A stretch of DNA of 64,000 nt from Cadophora sp. MPI-SDFR-AT-0126 (taxonomy: Eukaryota > Ascomycota > Leotiomycetes > Helotiales > Ploettnerulaceae): NCBI GenBank assembly GCA_020747065.1, contig JAGMVK010000016.1, forward strand, positions 620,001 through 684,000. The letters run 5' to 3'. The position numbers were made by a program, and so were the translations under genes. The notes under the pieces are model-generated. The model worked only from the letters and a program-made list of their open reading frames with translations. It did not search any database and was not told the origin of the DNA. Positions 12,043 to 24,332 of the stretch are shown here, one piece after another; positions within the stretch are counted from its first letter, which is position 1; each line of letters opens with the position of its first letter.

Positions 12043-13166
12043 ATGGCGGTCTCTACCAAGGTCGCCGAGACTCAATCACATCCTCTTCTCAACAGCATAC
12101 CCCCATCTCTGCTCCCTCACTTCGAGCCGACTTATATCGAATACTACAATAAGTACTCAGCCGGCCGTCTTGCTACTCACCAGGTTCCGATCGAGAGCTT
12201 CCGAGCTGACCCAAACGCATATCTGACCAGCTACGGCCGAGCTCTGGTCGACCAAGGCGCCCTCAAAATCGCAGATCAGAAATGCCCAGTCTCTGGAGGC
12301 GAGATCACAATCAGGATCTTCGAGCCTGACGTTGAGAAGTTCGGACGTGAGAGGAAGCCTGTCTATGTGAATTTCCATGGTGGTGGATGGGTGTTTGGAG
12401 GCCTTCAGACGGACTTCGAGTTCTGCAAGAGAGTCGCTCATGAGGTCGGCGCTGTGGTATTTGATGTTGACTATCGGCTTTCGCCTGAATTCAAATACCC
12501 CATCCCAGTAAACGATTGCTGGGAAGCTTTCAATTGGGTTTGTCACTTTCATCTTCTTCCACGATGCGGAAATACACAGCGGCTGACAGCACATAGATCA
12601 GAAACAACAAGACCTCAGAATTCAACCTGGACCTCTCGCGCGTAGCCATCGGCGGCATCTCAGCCGGCGGTCATCTCAGCGCAGTCGTAGCACACATGTG
12701 CCGCGACAGCTCCATCCCTCTCGCCTTCCAACTCCTCTCCGTCCCAGTCGTCGATCTTCACATCTTCGCACCAGACGGCACTCTCCTTCCCTCGCAACCC
12801 TATGCCTCATACCGAGACCTCGCCAACACTCAACCGCTGCCCCTCGAGCGCATGTCCTATTTCCACCGCCATTTCCTGGGGGATCCTCGACCGAAGGAAC
12901 TGGATGACGAATGGAAAGTCAGCCCCATCCGTGCAAAGAGCTTTCAGGGATTGGCGAAAGCGCTCGTGGTTACGGCTGAGATGGACGTCCTCAAAGATGA
13001 GGGCGTGGCTTATGTGGGGAAGTTGAGGGATGCTGGTGTTGAGGCTGAGCATGTCCAGATTAATGGCGCCCCACATATTTTTATGCAGATGGATGGGATT
13101 CTGGAAGGTGGGAAGGAGTATAATCGTGTTACCATCAAGGCGTTGAAAGAGGCTTTGGGAAGGTAG
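12043..13166 (+). CDS. Alpha/beta hydrolase of the HSL type (esterase/lipase-like)
   Basis: Exons 12043-12537 and 12597-13166 encode about 354 aa. The 59-bp intron has a weak donor (GTTTGT) and acceptor TAG, phase 0, and falls inside the conserved AFNW-IRNNK segment. The oxyanion-hole motif NFHGGGWVFGG is at about 110-120, followed by FDVDYRLSPE. The nucleophile Ser is in IGGISAGGH (about S187). The acid is probably the Asp in TAEMDVLKDEG and the base the His in GAPHIFMQ near the end. Most members of this family have GDSAGG; here Asp is replaced by Ile. No signal peptide is seen, so the enzyme is likely cytosolic. Substrate is unknown: short-chain esters or amides are usual for the family. 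It is divergent from the caspase-CorA gene, 1.3 kb away. Confidence 0.88.
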
Positions 13167-15358
13167 AGCTATACATGAGATGTATTTGTTGACAGGACAT
13201 AGATTTTCCAGCACTTGATCACTTTTGATACTCAAATCTGGATGTTAGTCATTCGGCTCCACGGTATTTTCAGAGTACTGAACGCGGTAGGTAACATTGT
13301 TTTTTACTTAAGATTGCATGATTTGATGGATTTTCCTGCTCTCAGTTCTGTTTACGCAGCCAGCATCAGCTCTCCATGGCCACTTGACCAGTAATCGACT
13401 TCATTGCTCGTTTAGACTCACATCGCTCTTTCATTGCCTTTTTTTTTTCGATTTGAGGCAATCACTTTTTCACTGCTGTGGCATCTAGTACTGAGCCAAG
13501 TGAACCAGGCGTCAGAGCAGGATCGATCGTATCCCGTGCTCTCACCACTGTCACTATTTAAGACCTTGTCGAAATTTCTTTACTTGCGTCTTTAACGCAC
13601 CCTCCGCCGAAGGAAAAATATCTATTTCTTGGTGAAGAGATTGTTATCTTATGATGTCCGAATTGAGGGCTGCAATTGCTGAAAGGAAGGTAAGAAAAGG
13701 CAGACAGAAAGAAATGTTTGTTGACAATTACCTAAGCACGGACTGATCAAAAGATTCCACAGTCGAAACTTGTAAGGTAAGAATAGTTTTCGTACTTTTT
13801 GTGAATCGGAGTGAAGGTAGTCCAAAACCATCATAGAGTGAAGTCAAGACCCAAGATGCCAAGCACAGTCTTGGGATCTCTTCGCGAGGCTTTTCTAGCA
13901 GGTCAAGAGATCAAGAAGTTTGGATGAGAACAAGCCACACCCAAAAACTAACCCCCACACGAGTGCTTCGTTCGGCAACATCAATGTATCTTATCGAGAA
14001 AATCAATACAAAAGGAAATCATCTGGAGTTTCGTTCTCGTCCCAGGGCGTTTTCAAACGCATGTGCCTCCTCTATCCGACTGCATGAGCGAGCCCTGGCG
14101 AGTTGAAAGCCAGAGCACGCCACAGGGACAGGCAGGGATCGCCAAGCCCAATTTCAGCCCATCAGCAGTGCAGGTTGCTGCACGTGGGAGATCAACTCGC
14201 TTGCGGCCCCTGTCAGTCTGAATATCAACGCGATCCTCAGAAGCAAATGAAGCTCGCCCAGGAGAAGAGCAAAGTGCTTTTTTGTGCATGGCCGGACTAG
14301 GCATTCTTGGAAAGACGTGTTCTGGATGCGGATGTGATATCGTGAGAGAAGGAGCTGTTTATCATTAGGTGATAAAATGGAATGGAATTGGTGGACCGCA
14401 TAAACGTGCTCGACTTTTGAAGCCACTGGGAATAGGAGAAGGAATATATGTCTGAGGTCTTAGGGGAAGTAACACACGGACTTCGTCCCTCGTGTTTGCA
14501 TTGCGCGAAACTACAGGTTCGGCCCGCGATACTGGTCGGTCTATCGATGGATTGATGAGTCTTAACAGTTAGCCTAACCAGGAGGGAGGCACGTCTTCCC
14601 AACTCATCCATACACTAACTAGACTCGACTTTCCTCCGCATCCGAGTTTGAGATTATGCATTGTCCAGGCCTTCTGTCTCTTTCTTAACTGACATCAAGA
14701 TAAACCTCCTTTCCTTTTCGAAGTCCCTGTCAAGTGTCTCCACCAGTCAAAAGAGTGGAAACGAGCACCACGTTGTCGACCCGATGGAAAGGTACCCTTC
14801 TCACGCCAGACCGTGCAAATCGTGCCATTCAATTCTTCGGCTTGCTTGACAGCCCGGTCTAGTCTCTAAATTTCCCCCCTGACGCCACACGACACCCGGG
14901 CTGCAAGTGGGGTGAAGCTGGAGACGACCCTTCGTTCTTACTTCAACGTCAATGCCCGACCTTCCGACCTGATCGACATTGACATCAACGTCAACCTAGC
15001 TCACGACAGCGATATCAAGTATTATCGAAGAGTGTATCTGGATCTTTCACCGCTATCGAGCGTAGACAACCATGGCTGCCTAGACGCAGTGCCCATGCTG
15101 TGTTGCATTCATCCATCTGTCTGTCAGCACGTCAGCAAACTTGGTCCTACCTCAAGCTCGAGTGAAACCCGCGGAGCCTGATCACAGTGCCTACCTCTAA
15201 ACTCTCCGATCAGCTCAATATCTCAAAAGGAGCAGAATCTGGTCACCCAAAATTTCTGTATTTACTCGATCGATCTTACCCTGGTATCAGCTTTTGAGGA
15301 CTGTGAGGGAAAGCGAAACCAAAGTCAAGGTCCTCGTTCGCGAGGCTGCACCTGCCTG
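13167..15358. other. Intergenic region, 2.2 kb, upstream of phosphate transporter
   Basis: No supported gene. A GTG-initiated frame at 14912-15181 has no recognisable sequence and probably lies in the transporter leader. A CACGTGGG element at 14181-14188 is listed separately. Confidence 0.55.
14181..14188 (+). promoter_or_regulatory. CACGTGGG, possible Pho4/NUC-1-type site
   Basis: The octamer matches the high-affinity Pho4 core of yeast; the Neurospora orthologue NUC-1 also binds CACGTG. It lies about 1.17 kb upstream of the start codon of the phosphate transporter gene at 15359. A single copy at this distance is weak evidence. Confidence 0.3.
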
Positions 15359-17844
15359 ATGGACTACCTGCCCGAACCTGCCATCCCAATGAACCTCCCC
15401 AGGACTACGGGAGGCAATGCTGCGTTTCATAATTTTCATAATGACTACTCACATATTCAAGACCCGAATCTGAGGAGGAGGTTGGCGCTCTCTGAAGTGA
15501 GTCTCCTGATATTTGACTTCTTATGAACCTGAAAAATGCTGACTAGCTTTGCTTAGATTGATAAAGTTCCTTTTGGATGGTAAGTAGTTCAAGCTTCTTC
15601 AGTCGTCAACTGAGTTGGTGGATCCCAAGCCGCAACATCTGGGCTCGTCAATCATGATGATGCTGTTTCTAATCCATACAGGTATCACATCCGGGCAGTC
15701 ACAGTAGCAGGAATAGGATTCTTCACGGATTCCTACGACATTTTCGCAATCAATCTCGTCACTTCCACACTCGGAATGGTGTTCTGGCAAGGCCCGCCCA
15801 CACCCGGGTCAAATTCTGGTGGCAACTACGGCGTTTTACCCATGAACGTCAACACGGCCATCAAAGCAGCAACTTCAGGAGGTGCAGTAGTGGGTCAAAT
15901 GGGATTTGGTTGGCTGGCTGATGTGGTTGGACGGAGGAAGATGTATGGAATTGAACTGGCTATTATCATCACGGCCACACTTGCTCAATCATTAGCGGCT
16001 CCGAGTCAAGCGGTAACGATGACAGGACTGTTGATCTTTTGGCGAGTGGTTATGGGAATTGGGATTGGTGGAGACTATCCTTTGAGTGCTGTTATCACAT
16101 CTGAGTAAGTAGTTTCTCGAAATCCACGATGGGTAATCAGAAAAAAAAGGGGGGGAAGGGAGGGAGAGGGGTTGTGTAGATCCAAGAGAAATTTCCTCTT
16201 ACCCAGCATATCTCTGGCTGTAGCAATCACGTATTACAAGGATTTCTGCTAATATATTTCAGATTCGCCCCTACGCGTTGGCGAGGTGCAATGATGGCAG
16301 CGGTCTTCTCGATGCAAGGTGCGGGACAATTTGCTGCAGCTCTTGTCGCCCTCGTAACAACTGTATGCTTCAAAGGCTCCTTCATCAATACCGGAGCTGC
16401 ATTTTCAACATGTCACACAGCTTGTCAACTTGCTGGAGATCGATCATGGCGCATCATCATTGGGTTTGGTGGCTTGCCCGCAATTTTCGCACTGTACTAT
16501 CGTATCACCATCCCCGAGACCCCGCGTTACACATTCGATATCAAGCACGACATCGAGAAAGCTCATGCCGATATCAAAGCTTACATGAATAACCAGAAAG
16601 AAGGAGATGTCGACCCCATCTCACAAGAACAAACCAAGCAGAGAATCGGCCATAAATTGGCCGCACCACGGGCATCCTGGCGAGACGTCTGGGGCTATTT
16701 CTCACAATGGAAGAACTTCAAAGTGATCTTCGGCACAACCTCAGCATGGTTCTTCCTCGACCTGGCCTTCTACGGCCTCAGTCTAAATAACAGCATTGTA
16801 CTCAACGTGATCGGGTACACCCACGGAGATACAATCTATCACACCCTCCGCAACACCGCCATCGGCAACCTCATCCTCGTCTGTGCCGGCTCCCTCCCAG
16901 GCTATTGGCTATCCGTCCTAACCATCGACACTATCGGCCGCAAAACAATCCAAATCCTCGGCTTCTTTTTCTTAACCGTCATCTTCGTCATCATAGGTTT
17001 CGCATACGACTCGCTTACCGAAGGCGGTCTTCTCGCCTTGTACATCCTCGCACAACTATTCTTCAACTTCGGTCCAAACACAACCACATTCATCATCCCC
17101 GGTGAATGCTTTCCCACGCGGTATCGGTCAACCGGCCATGGTTTATCTGCGGCGTGTGGGAAGATAGGCGCCATCATCGCGCAAGTCATAGCTCAACCTC
17201 TCCTCTCCAAAGGAGCAGCGAGGGATTGCGTGGGTAAACATTGTGCGCCGTGGCTGAACCATCTTATGCAGATCTTCGCACTCTTCATGCTCTGCGGGAC
17301 ATTGGTCTCTTTCCTCGTCCCTGAAACGAAAGGGAGGACACTCGAGGAACTCGCTGGTGAAGGTCAAGGTGGAGGTGCGATGCCGCTTGATGCGCGGAGT
17401 AGTAGTGGGGGATTGGCTTCTGCTTCTGGGAGGTGGTGGAGCTGGAGGAGATGGAATCCGTTCAAGGGTGGCAAACCGGCGGGTTTCAGCTATGTGAAGA
17501 GTCCTAATCTGGGACCGAGGAGTCCTGGTATACTGGGGAAGAGGACGAGGGTCGGGATTATGACGAGTCCGGAGCTTTTGCCGAAAAACGTTGCATCGAG
17601 GGGGAAGAAGAGGAAAGGCGAAAAGGGGCACGGAAGGGCGAAGAGTGATACGAGTGGGAGTGCGAATGGGATTGGGTATAGTGTTAGTGTGGAAAGTCAT
17701 GGTGATGGATTTGGTGGAGGGGGAGGAGCACCACCTGGATGGGGGGCTGGATGGGGTGTTCAGAGGGGTGATGCTACGCCTGAGAGGAGGGATGGGAGGG
17801 TTGAGTCTATTATGTTGAATGATGTTGGGAAATTGCTCAAATGA
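15359..17844 (+). CDS. Inorganic phosphate:H+ symporter, MFS, Pho84 type
   Basis: Exons 15359-15496, 15557-15579 (23 bp), 15682-16104 and 16263-17844 encode about 721 aa. All junctions restore conserved sequence: SEIDKVPFGWYHIRAVTVAG spans two of them and ITSEFAPTRWRGAM the third. Diagnostic Pho84 features are GFFTDSYDIFAINLV in helix 1, DVVGRRKMYG in the first cytoplasmic loop, GIGIGGDYPLSAVI, SFINTGAAF, and PETKGRTLEE after helix 12. The protein imports phosphate across the plasma membrane with protons. After helix 12 there is a long Gly/Lys/Ser-rich cytoplasmic tail of about 160 residues, longer than I expect for this family. It could carry phosphorylation or ubiquitylation sites. A CACGTGGG upstream would fit phosphate regulation. 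Confidence 0.9.
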
Positions 17845-18266
17845 AAATTTAGCGACTTAATGGAGACAGGTCAGGATGTATTGTAAGCACTATAGATAGA
17901 ATAGATGGAGTCATTATATTCGGTCAGCACTGAACTGAGACTGTGAATTTTATGTTCAATACAAAGTGTTTTCAATATGCTGCTTCGTTAGTCAGCTTCT
18001 TACTATCCTACTGGCATCCTTCAATGCCTTTTCCCCCCATTTTACTGACAAGTCGAACTGAAGATCGGTCAGTATATAAGCTTAATTGTACGCTTCATAG
18101 TTCGTGTTCGCATCAGCATGCAAATTCTTGGGGTTTTCACGATTAGCAGATCAAAGACGCAGTCTATTTCCCAAGTGAATGGCAGACTGAATTTCATTTG
18201 TGACATCTGACCAAATCCACAATCAATTTGCCTTGTTTACATACATCCCAATTCCCAATTATCCTC
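17845..18266. other. Convergent 3' region
   Basis: About 420 bp between the phosphate transporter (plus) and the flavin monooxygenase gene (minus). It must hold both 3' ends; nothing else is seen. Confidence 0.6.
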
Positions 18267-19382
18267 TCAAGCCTTCGCCACTCCATTCGCTCTTTGCTTC
18301 AACACTTCCCTCACCTGCGGTATCACATACCTTCCATAATCAATCGCATCATTCAAATTATCATACCCACGAATCGAGATCAGCTCCGCCCCCAAATCCA
18401 CATAATCCAGCAGCGAATCCACAATAGTCTGTGGCGACCCAACCAGCGCCGTTGACGCCCCCCTCGCATTCGTAGCCGTCACAGTCGGATACCAAAGCGC
18501 CCTGTCCTGGATCTCTCCCCTCGCAGCAATCTCCAACAGGCGTTGCGAACCGACGTTCTGTGGTGCGGGAGCTTCTCCAGCGGGTTTTCCTAGGCCGAAT
18601 GCACCGGCGCCGCCTTTGGCCTTGTTGGCGTTCAAGGCATCGAGGATGCGATGAGCTTTCGCCCAAGCAAGCTCATCTGTCTCGGCGACGATGGGACGGA
18701 ACGTCACCCAGATTCGAGGCCGGTCAGTTCGACCGGCTTTCTCGGCTTCAGCGTAGATGCGGTCGATTTGCTCCTTGGTTTCCTTCAACGGCTCTCCCCA
18801 GAGTCCGAAGATGTCACCAAGTGAGCCGCCAATGCGGTAGGCCTCGTCCGACGATCCTCCGACTGAGACGGGGATGGTGCCATTGACGGGAGGGACGTCG
18901 CTGTGGAATTGCTTGAACTGGTAGTACTTGCCTTCCCAGTCAAATGGTTCCTTGGATTGCCAGGCGCGGCGCAGGATCTTGATGTACTCCTCTAAGCGCT
19001 CGTAGCGCTCGACTTTGTTGGCGAAGTCTCCTTCCTTGGCTTGCTCGGCGTCGCTGCCGCCGGCGATGAAATGGACGACGGCGCGGCCGTTGCTTAGTTG
19101 ATCCAAGGTTGCGAGAGCCTTTGCGGCAACGGTGGGATAGAGAGTGTTTGGGCGGAGAGCGATGATGATCTTGAGGTTCTTGGTTGCGGCAGCGATGGTG
19201 GCGCCGATTGTGAAGGGATCGTAGCCTGATGAGCCGTACGGCACAAGGGTGTAGTTGTAGGCCAAGTCATCGAGTGTTCTGGCGTAGCGAACGAGATAAT
19301 CTACATCGATTGTCGCTCCTGGAATAGGTGTGATCTCCGTAGAGGCATTTGGGAAGGTCAAACTGATGAATTCGGTTGGCAT
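18267..19382 (-). CDS. SsuD-like FMNH2-dependent alkanesulfonate monooxygenase (luciferase-like)
   Basis: A single uninterrupted 371-aa frame, close to the usual length of about 380 for bacterial SsuD. Features of the bacterial luciferase-like fold include DDLAYNYTLVPYGSSGYDPF near the start, KIIIALRPNTLYPTVAAK, LDQLSNGRAVVHFIAGGSD, PVSVGGSSDEAYRIG and the C-terminal GYDNLNDAIDYGR. The family uses reduced FMN and O2 to cleave C-S (or C-N) bonds, releasing sulfite from sulfonates. A fungal role in sulfur scavenging is the natural inference. No targeting signal is seen. Lack of introns in a neighbourhood where most genes have them, and strong bacterial-type similarity, would fit ancient horizontal transfer. 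No reductase partner (SsuE-like) lies nearby. Confidence 0.87.
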   Translation of the reverse strand: MPTEFISLTFPNASTEITPIPGATIDVDYLVRYARTLDDLAYNYTLVPYGSSGYDPFTIGATIAAATKNLKIIIALRPNTLYPTVAAKALATLDQLSNGRAVVHFIAGGSDAEQAKEGDFANKVERYERLEEYIKILRRAWQSKEPFDWEGKYYQFKQFHSDVPPVNGTIPVSVGGSSDEAYRIGGSLGDIFGLWGEPLKETKEQIDRIYAEAEKAGRTDRPRIWVTFRPIVAETDELAWAKAHRILDALNANKAKGGAGAFGLGKPAGEAPAPQNVGSQRLLEIAARGEIQDRALWYPTVTATNARGASTALVGSPQTIVDSLLDYVDLGAELISIRGYDNLNDAIDYGRYVIPQVREVLKQRANGVAKA

Positions 19383-22300
19383 TTTGGCGGCTGATTGAAG
19401 AAGTGGCTTGGGAGTGCTAGCCAGAGAGTACTAGATCTTCCACGTTCATCAAGATATCATTGTCCTTATCTATACAGATGATATTGTGCTGGTTTGTAAT
19501 GTTCTGCATTGCGCCAACAACTCCAAAATGACGCCTTACATGTCCTGTCCAAACAGAAAATCATCTTTGGTGGGGCAACTGCATGCGCACGACAGAAAAC
19601 GCCATACAACGTACGAGAAGAAAGATAAGTAATCTGAAATGTTGCGAAGTCGGAATATTCGTTAGGCTTGAGTTCCGAATGGTGTTAAAAGATTGTTCCA
19701 CCCAGCCGTGGGGAGCGGCAGTTCCTCGGCAGCCCCCTTTGCGGTTCTGCTTAAGCGAAAGATAAACATGCCAGCGTCGCTAAATTCCAGGCTTTGCATG
19801 CTGTACGTATATCTAGGGCTGTCTGTCGGCCGCCTGCAGAAGGGCAATTCTGCAAACGAAAGCCCAACGAAAGACAAATGCACGGAGCTGGGCGATACTG
19901 GAGAAAGCAAACACGGAACTGAAGTCTTGTCCTCAGCGATCCACGTACCAAGTGTCGTCGTCTCTCCCATATTTTGAGCACCAATGATCAATATCATCAG
20001 AACATTCACAATCAATTCGAGAGGACCCCACATTTTGACAACGCTTTTAAGATGACAACAACACCGAACTCTTCTCCTCAATTTAATTACCACTAATCCT
20101 TGGTCGTCTTAGAAACACAGGAAAAGAAATTTCAGCAGTCTGCTAACATATATGAGTGGCACCAACTCACAAATCCCCAGTTCTTTGATTACAAAGGCCA
20201 GACATAGGTGTTCTCCTGATATTTTTCGAGCGAAAGACTGAGTGGAAAAGGTTCTCCAGTTGTCTCAATATATAGATCTGCACCATCTACCTTAATCAAC
20301 CCAGTCAGCTTTCCCACATGCTTTCATAACCTCTAAATGATTTGGCTTTCACAAGGTCTCGAATTCAAATTCACAGAGTCTATCCGGGCAGTAAATATTC
20401 AATTCACTAGCCAGAGGTTCTCAAGTGTATAAAATAAAATCTGAACGAGCTGGTAAGGCCTGAGACTAGTCAAATCGTGAAGACGCACCACACGCATTGT
20501 GGGTAGCTTGAGTGAACCGATGCAGTATCCTTTTGAGCATCATACACAAGCAGTGGAAAATCCGAAGATAGACAGTAGGGTGAAGAGATATTTGATTATT
20601 GAAGAAGTTTCTGGCTCTGCTGTCTAATGTTATTCAGCGCTGCAGATGCTGTTTAATTACTGCAAACAGGTTGAAAATAGTATCAATCTGAGAATTGACA
20701 ACATTTTTGTAAGCACGAGAATGAAAAGGAAGATCAAGAATACCGAGACCCACTAGATCATTCCAAAAGGGAAATCCAGTCAATATACTTGTTAGAGTCT
20801 AGCTTTTACTTCTAAATCCTCGCTTGCTCGATTTCCCTCAATGGTAGCAATGCCAGGTTACTCTGGGCGGCGTCGTCGGCCATCTCTGACACACTTTGTG
20901 GACAGCGAAGACGAATCGCTGTGTGGTGTTTATATATACTCTGTCGGGACTGTATTTGCTACTGACAAGGATGTCTGAACTTTGAGGATTATTAGTGGCC
21001 GAGTCTGGCATTCACTGCTTGAGAGATAGGAGAGTAGTGGTGGTGCTTCTTCTGCACGTGTTGGTTGGGTGTTGAGATTGGCAAGCTTCAGTTCAATGAA
21101 TCTTGATCCTCACATCGCATGACGCTTCAATTCCACTTGAACAAAGAGAAAAGAAAGAAACAAAAATAATGAATGAAAAAAAACTTTCAACACATCTATC
21201 CAAAGCTCAGACGAATGACAACAGTTGGACATACTGCAGCAGCATCGTACTATACTTTCAGCTAACAACTCTCCTAATGCCTCTCCTTCACTGTCAAATC
21301 TCAATTTCCTTTCGTCCATCGTACAGCTCACCTGGAGGACAAGCCCTTGCCTTATCTCTCATCTAAATAACCCCAATCCCAGTCCAGCATCAATTGCGCT
21401 TCGATTTAAAGCAGAATAAGTAGCTCACTGATCAGCAATTATTCAGAACAGCCTCGGTTTGGTCGGTCAAAATACCGGAAATGTAAGCCATAGACGGGAG
21501 AGGGAGAGATCAGTTCGGTGCAGTAATGTATGTTGGTGGAGCCACTCATTGCCAGTGGAGTGAAGTCGGCTGAAAGGATGCTACGGAAGTGTAGGCAGGC
21601 TAAGAAATTCTTGGTTGGTGGTGGAGTTAGAGATGACGGTAGATACTGGCAGGATCGCGTGATGGCAACAGCATCAAGGACGTCGACAAGTGAAGGTCGG
21701 CAGTAGCTGATTCTACCGTATATGTACCCCACACACCCACACACCCATGCATATATATATATATATATATACACACAAGAACATACCCTCGAGGTGGCGA
21801 TAGTACACCGCATAACACAACACCATTGAAACAAAGCACGCGCTTAATTACTGCAATAGCAACTACTGAAGAAGGCAGACAAGGTGAAAACGGAAGGAGG
21901 AAGAGGTAGGTGGTGTTGCTGAATGGACGGGTATATGAGTGAGTGAGTACATATATATGAAGGAGTGGGCAAGTGTGTGAATACATGAGTCGATAGGAAG
22001 GAAGGATACCGAGTCCTTGAGTGAGTGAATTGAATGGTAGAGAATGGGCATGAGAGAAGTAACTGGATGGCAGCTGCACGCGAGTAGGTGAATACATGAG
22101 TATGAGCAAACAGAGAAGTGAAAAGAAGGGAAGCGAGGAAGGTTCAACCTGGCTTAGTAGAGACTTGATCCTAGATTGGTACAACATGTCGAGACTCGAT
22201 GACTGCTTTAATCTCCCCTTCATCCACGGTAAGGAATCCCAAATTCACAAAGCCTTTTTGACATGTTTCCTCATTTCCAAGGTACCAAAACCATGCTCTG

Positions 22301-22962
22301 GTCAGTTCAATCAGTCATTTCTTTTGTTTTTGGTTCTTATGTACAAGCCACTTCTCTCATGTACTACTCACTCCTTCATCGTATCAAGCTCCTCCAAGTC
22401 CCACACGCACTCTATCCCGTGCATGTATGCGCAGCCCATCCCATCCACTGATCAAACTACCAATGCTTCTCCTGCATCAGATGATCTCCTTCAAAATCCA
22501 ACATCCACTGCCAATGTCCTCCTGATCTCTCGAAATATGCGTCTATAACTACAATTATGAGTCGAATGTAAACAAGGAAAAGTCGAAAGAGTAAAGAAGA
22601 ACCAAGACCATGCATGCATGCAACGAGAATGACTGGTGAACACCGATCGGCAGGCCCAAGCCATTCCATTGAAGGTGGCGTTGGATGACTGCATGCAAAG
22701 CAAAAAGGTACTCTTTCTCCTCTCCCGCTCCCGAGGCAGCCATCGCCCTCGCTCGAACCAATTACCCCTTGTCTTTTTTCCGAGAAAGGGATCCTTATGA
22801 TGTGATATGTGACCTGTCCCAACCCCCAAATCCGCACCACTGTAACGCCGCCGACGCCAGCCGTAGAAAGAGGCGGGATGGCGTCCAAATCCTGTATGTA
22901 GGTGAATGATTGTAAAAGAAAGTGTCGTGACATCGTGTTCGTAAAGAAAAATGGAAAATGCA
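19383..22962. other. Gene-poor region, 3.6 kb
   Basis: No supported coding region. Long open frames on the minus strand between 21439 and 22963 are low-complexity and overlap one another in several frames. An (AT)10 microsatellite lies at 21751-21770 with CA-rich flanks. Noncoding transcripts cannot be excluded from sequence alone. Confidence 0.5.
21751..21770. repeat. (AT)10 microsatellite
   Basis: Ten uninterrupted AT units, flanked on both sides by CA/AC-rich sequence. Intergenic. Confidence 0.95.
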
Positions 22963-24332
22963 TTAATCAGGGTTGGTAGCTCGCAGGATTCCCGTGCCAC
23001 CTGTCACCATCCGCCTTGAGTAGTCGTGGTCGTCTCGGATGGTGTTAACGCTCTCTCGACTCTTGTTATCTCCTCGCTGGTAGACGGGCGAGAATGGATC
23101 TAATCGTTGATCGACAGGTATTAATCGACTTTTTCTGACTTCAGCGCTCTCTCCAGGCTCCCATGTTTCTACCACGCGACGTCCGTCCGTGCCTAGAACG
23201 TATCTCGAATTCTCGCTCATCGTTCTTGATGGTACTGCAGCTGCCCCAAATCCTGCCGAACTTCCTCTCCTGCTCAGATTGTCTGCAGCAGCTTCTTGGT
23301 TCCTACGGCGTTTGCGGAGGAAGAAGAATACGGCGGCAGCAATGATGGCTACCAGAGCAACCAATCCAATCGTGAGTCCGACTGCTCCTCCAGTGCCGAG
23401 TCCACCGCCGCCCCCTTTATTCGCGGGCGTAAGTTCATTTGTTGCCTGTGCATTCGGGGGCACTGTAGGCGTGACTGTAACTGTGCGAACCTGGCCGGTG
23501 ACAGTTTCTAGGGAAACGACTGGTGTGGGAGTCCATGTTGAGGATGTGGATGAGGTGGATGAAGATCGTCGAGTCGTGGTAGTCGGATCTGTATTCTGTG
23601 TATAGTTAGTATCGAAACAAGAAATCAATCCCAGCAGGCGCAGCTCGCAGACGATTTCAAATACACAATCAAGAGGGCCGTACAGATGAGGACGTGGAGG
23701 TTATAGCCTCTGAAGTCGATATTGTACTCAACGAAGAAGAAGAAGTTACCGTTGCCTGCCAGATTTATGGTCAAAACACAGCCCAGAAAAGGCGACGAGA
23801 CTAGCAGGCAGTATAACAAGGAAACGAAGGATTCGGTTTCAACGGAATACTAACCTGACTGGAGCTTGAAGTCGTAGCTGCTGAAGGCCCCCGGGTCCCT
23901 GACGGCAACGAAGGCAACGAAATGTATCCATATACACTAGGATCCGTATTTCCACACTTCTCCTCCTGCCATCCTGGACAATCTAACGTACAACCTGTCG
24001 TCGTGGATGAAGGTGCGTAGTCGGTACACCAACATGTCTGCCATTGCACCACGGCAAAAGCATATTGTACTGTGTTAAGGTCGGTAATTCCATTGCAGTA
24101 GTTGAAGCAGAGACTGTTCGACTGGTAGATACTCGTATCTGCAGGAAAATTTGTTAGTACTTTCCTTGTTCCTGGATATTCAGGGTGTCTTACTTCTAGT
24201 ACCAGCGTCTGCCGTGTTGAAGGTCGCGCAGTAGGGTACATCGTATGCAGCAGCAAAAGCCTGCTGGCAGAGACCGAGAAAGAATATCGCAGCGATGGTC
24301 AGTCGTGCAGACCATGATATTGAAGAGGCCAT
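22963..24332 (-). CDS. WSC-domain membrane protein, cell-wall stress sensor type
   Basis: Exons 24332-24194, 24138-23855 and 23595-22963 encode about 351 aa. Introns are 55 and 259 bp; both junctions keep frame and have canonical ends, the second with branch site ACTAAC. The order is a signal peptide (AAIFFLGLCQQAFA), then one WSC domain with its Cys pattern (YCATFNTADAG, SLCFNYC, CWCTDY, CTLDCPG, EEKCG), a Ser/Thr-rich stalk, one transmembrane helix (VGLTIGLVALVAIIAAAVFF) followed by RKRRR, and a cytoplasmic tail of about 110 residues. This is the layout of yeast Wsc1-3 sensors that signal to the cell-integrity pathway through Rom2/Rho1. Some WSC proteins have other roles, so the sensor call is inference from architecture. 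The 259-bp intron is unusually long for this window. Confidence 0.85.

Noticed and set aside
14912..15181. Open frame of 89 codons before the phosphate transporter
   Set aside because: It starts with GTG, has no family resemblance and lies where the transporter leader is expected.
21439..22963. Several overlapping long frames on the minus strand
   Set aside because: They overlap one another in different frames, are biased by simple-sequence content and match no family.
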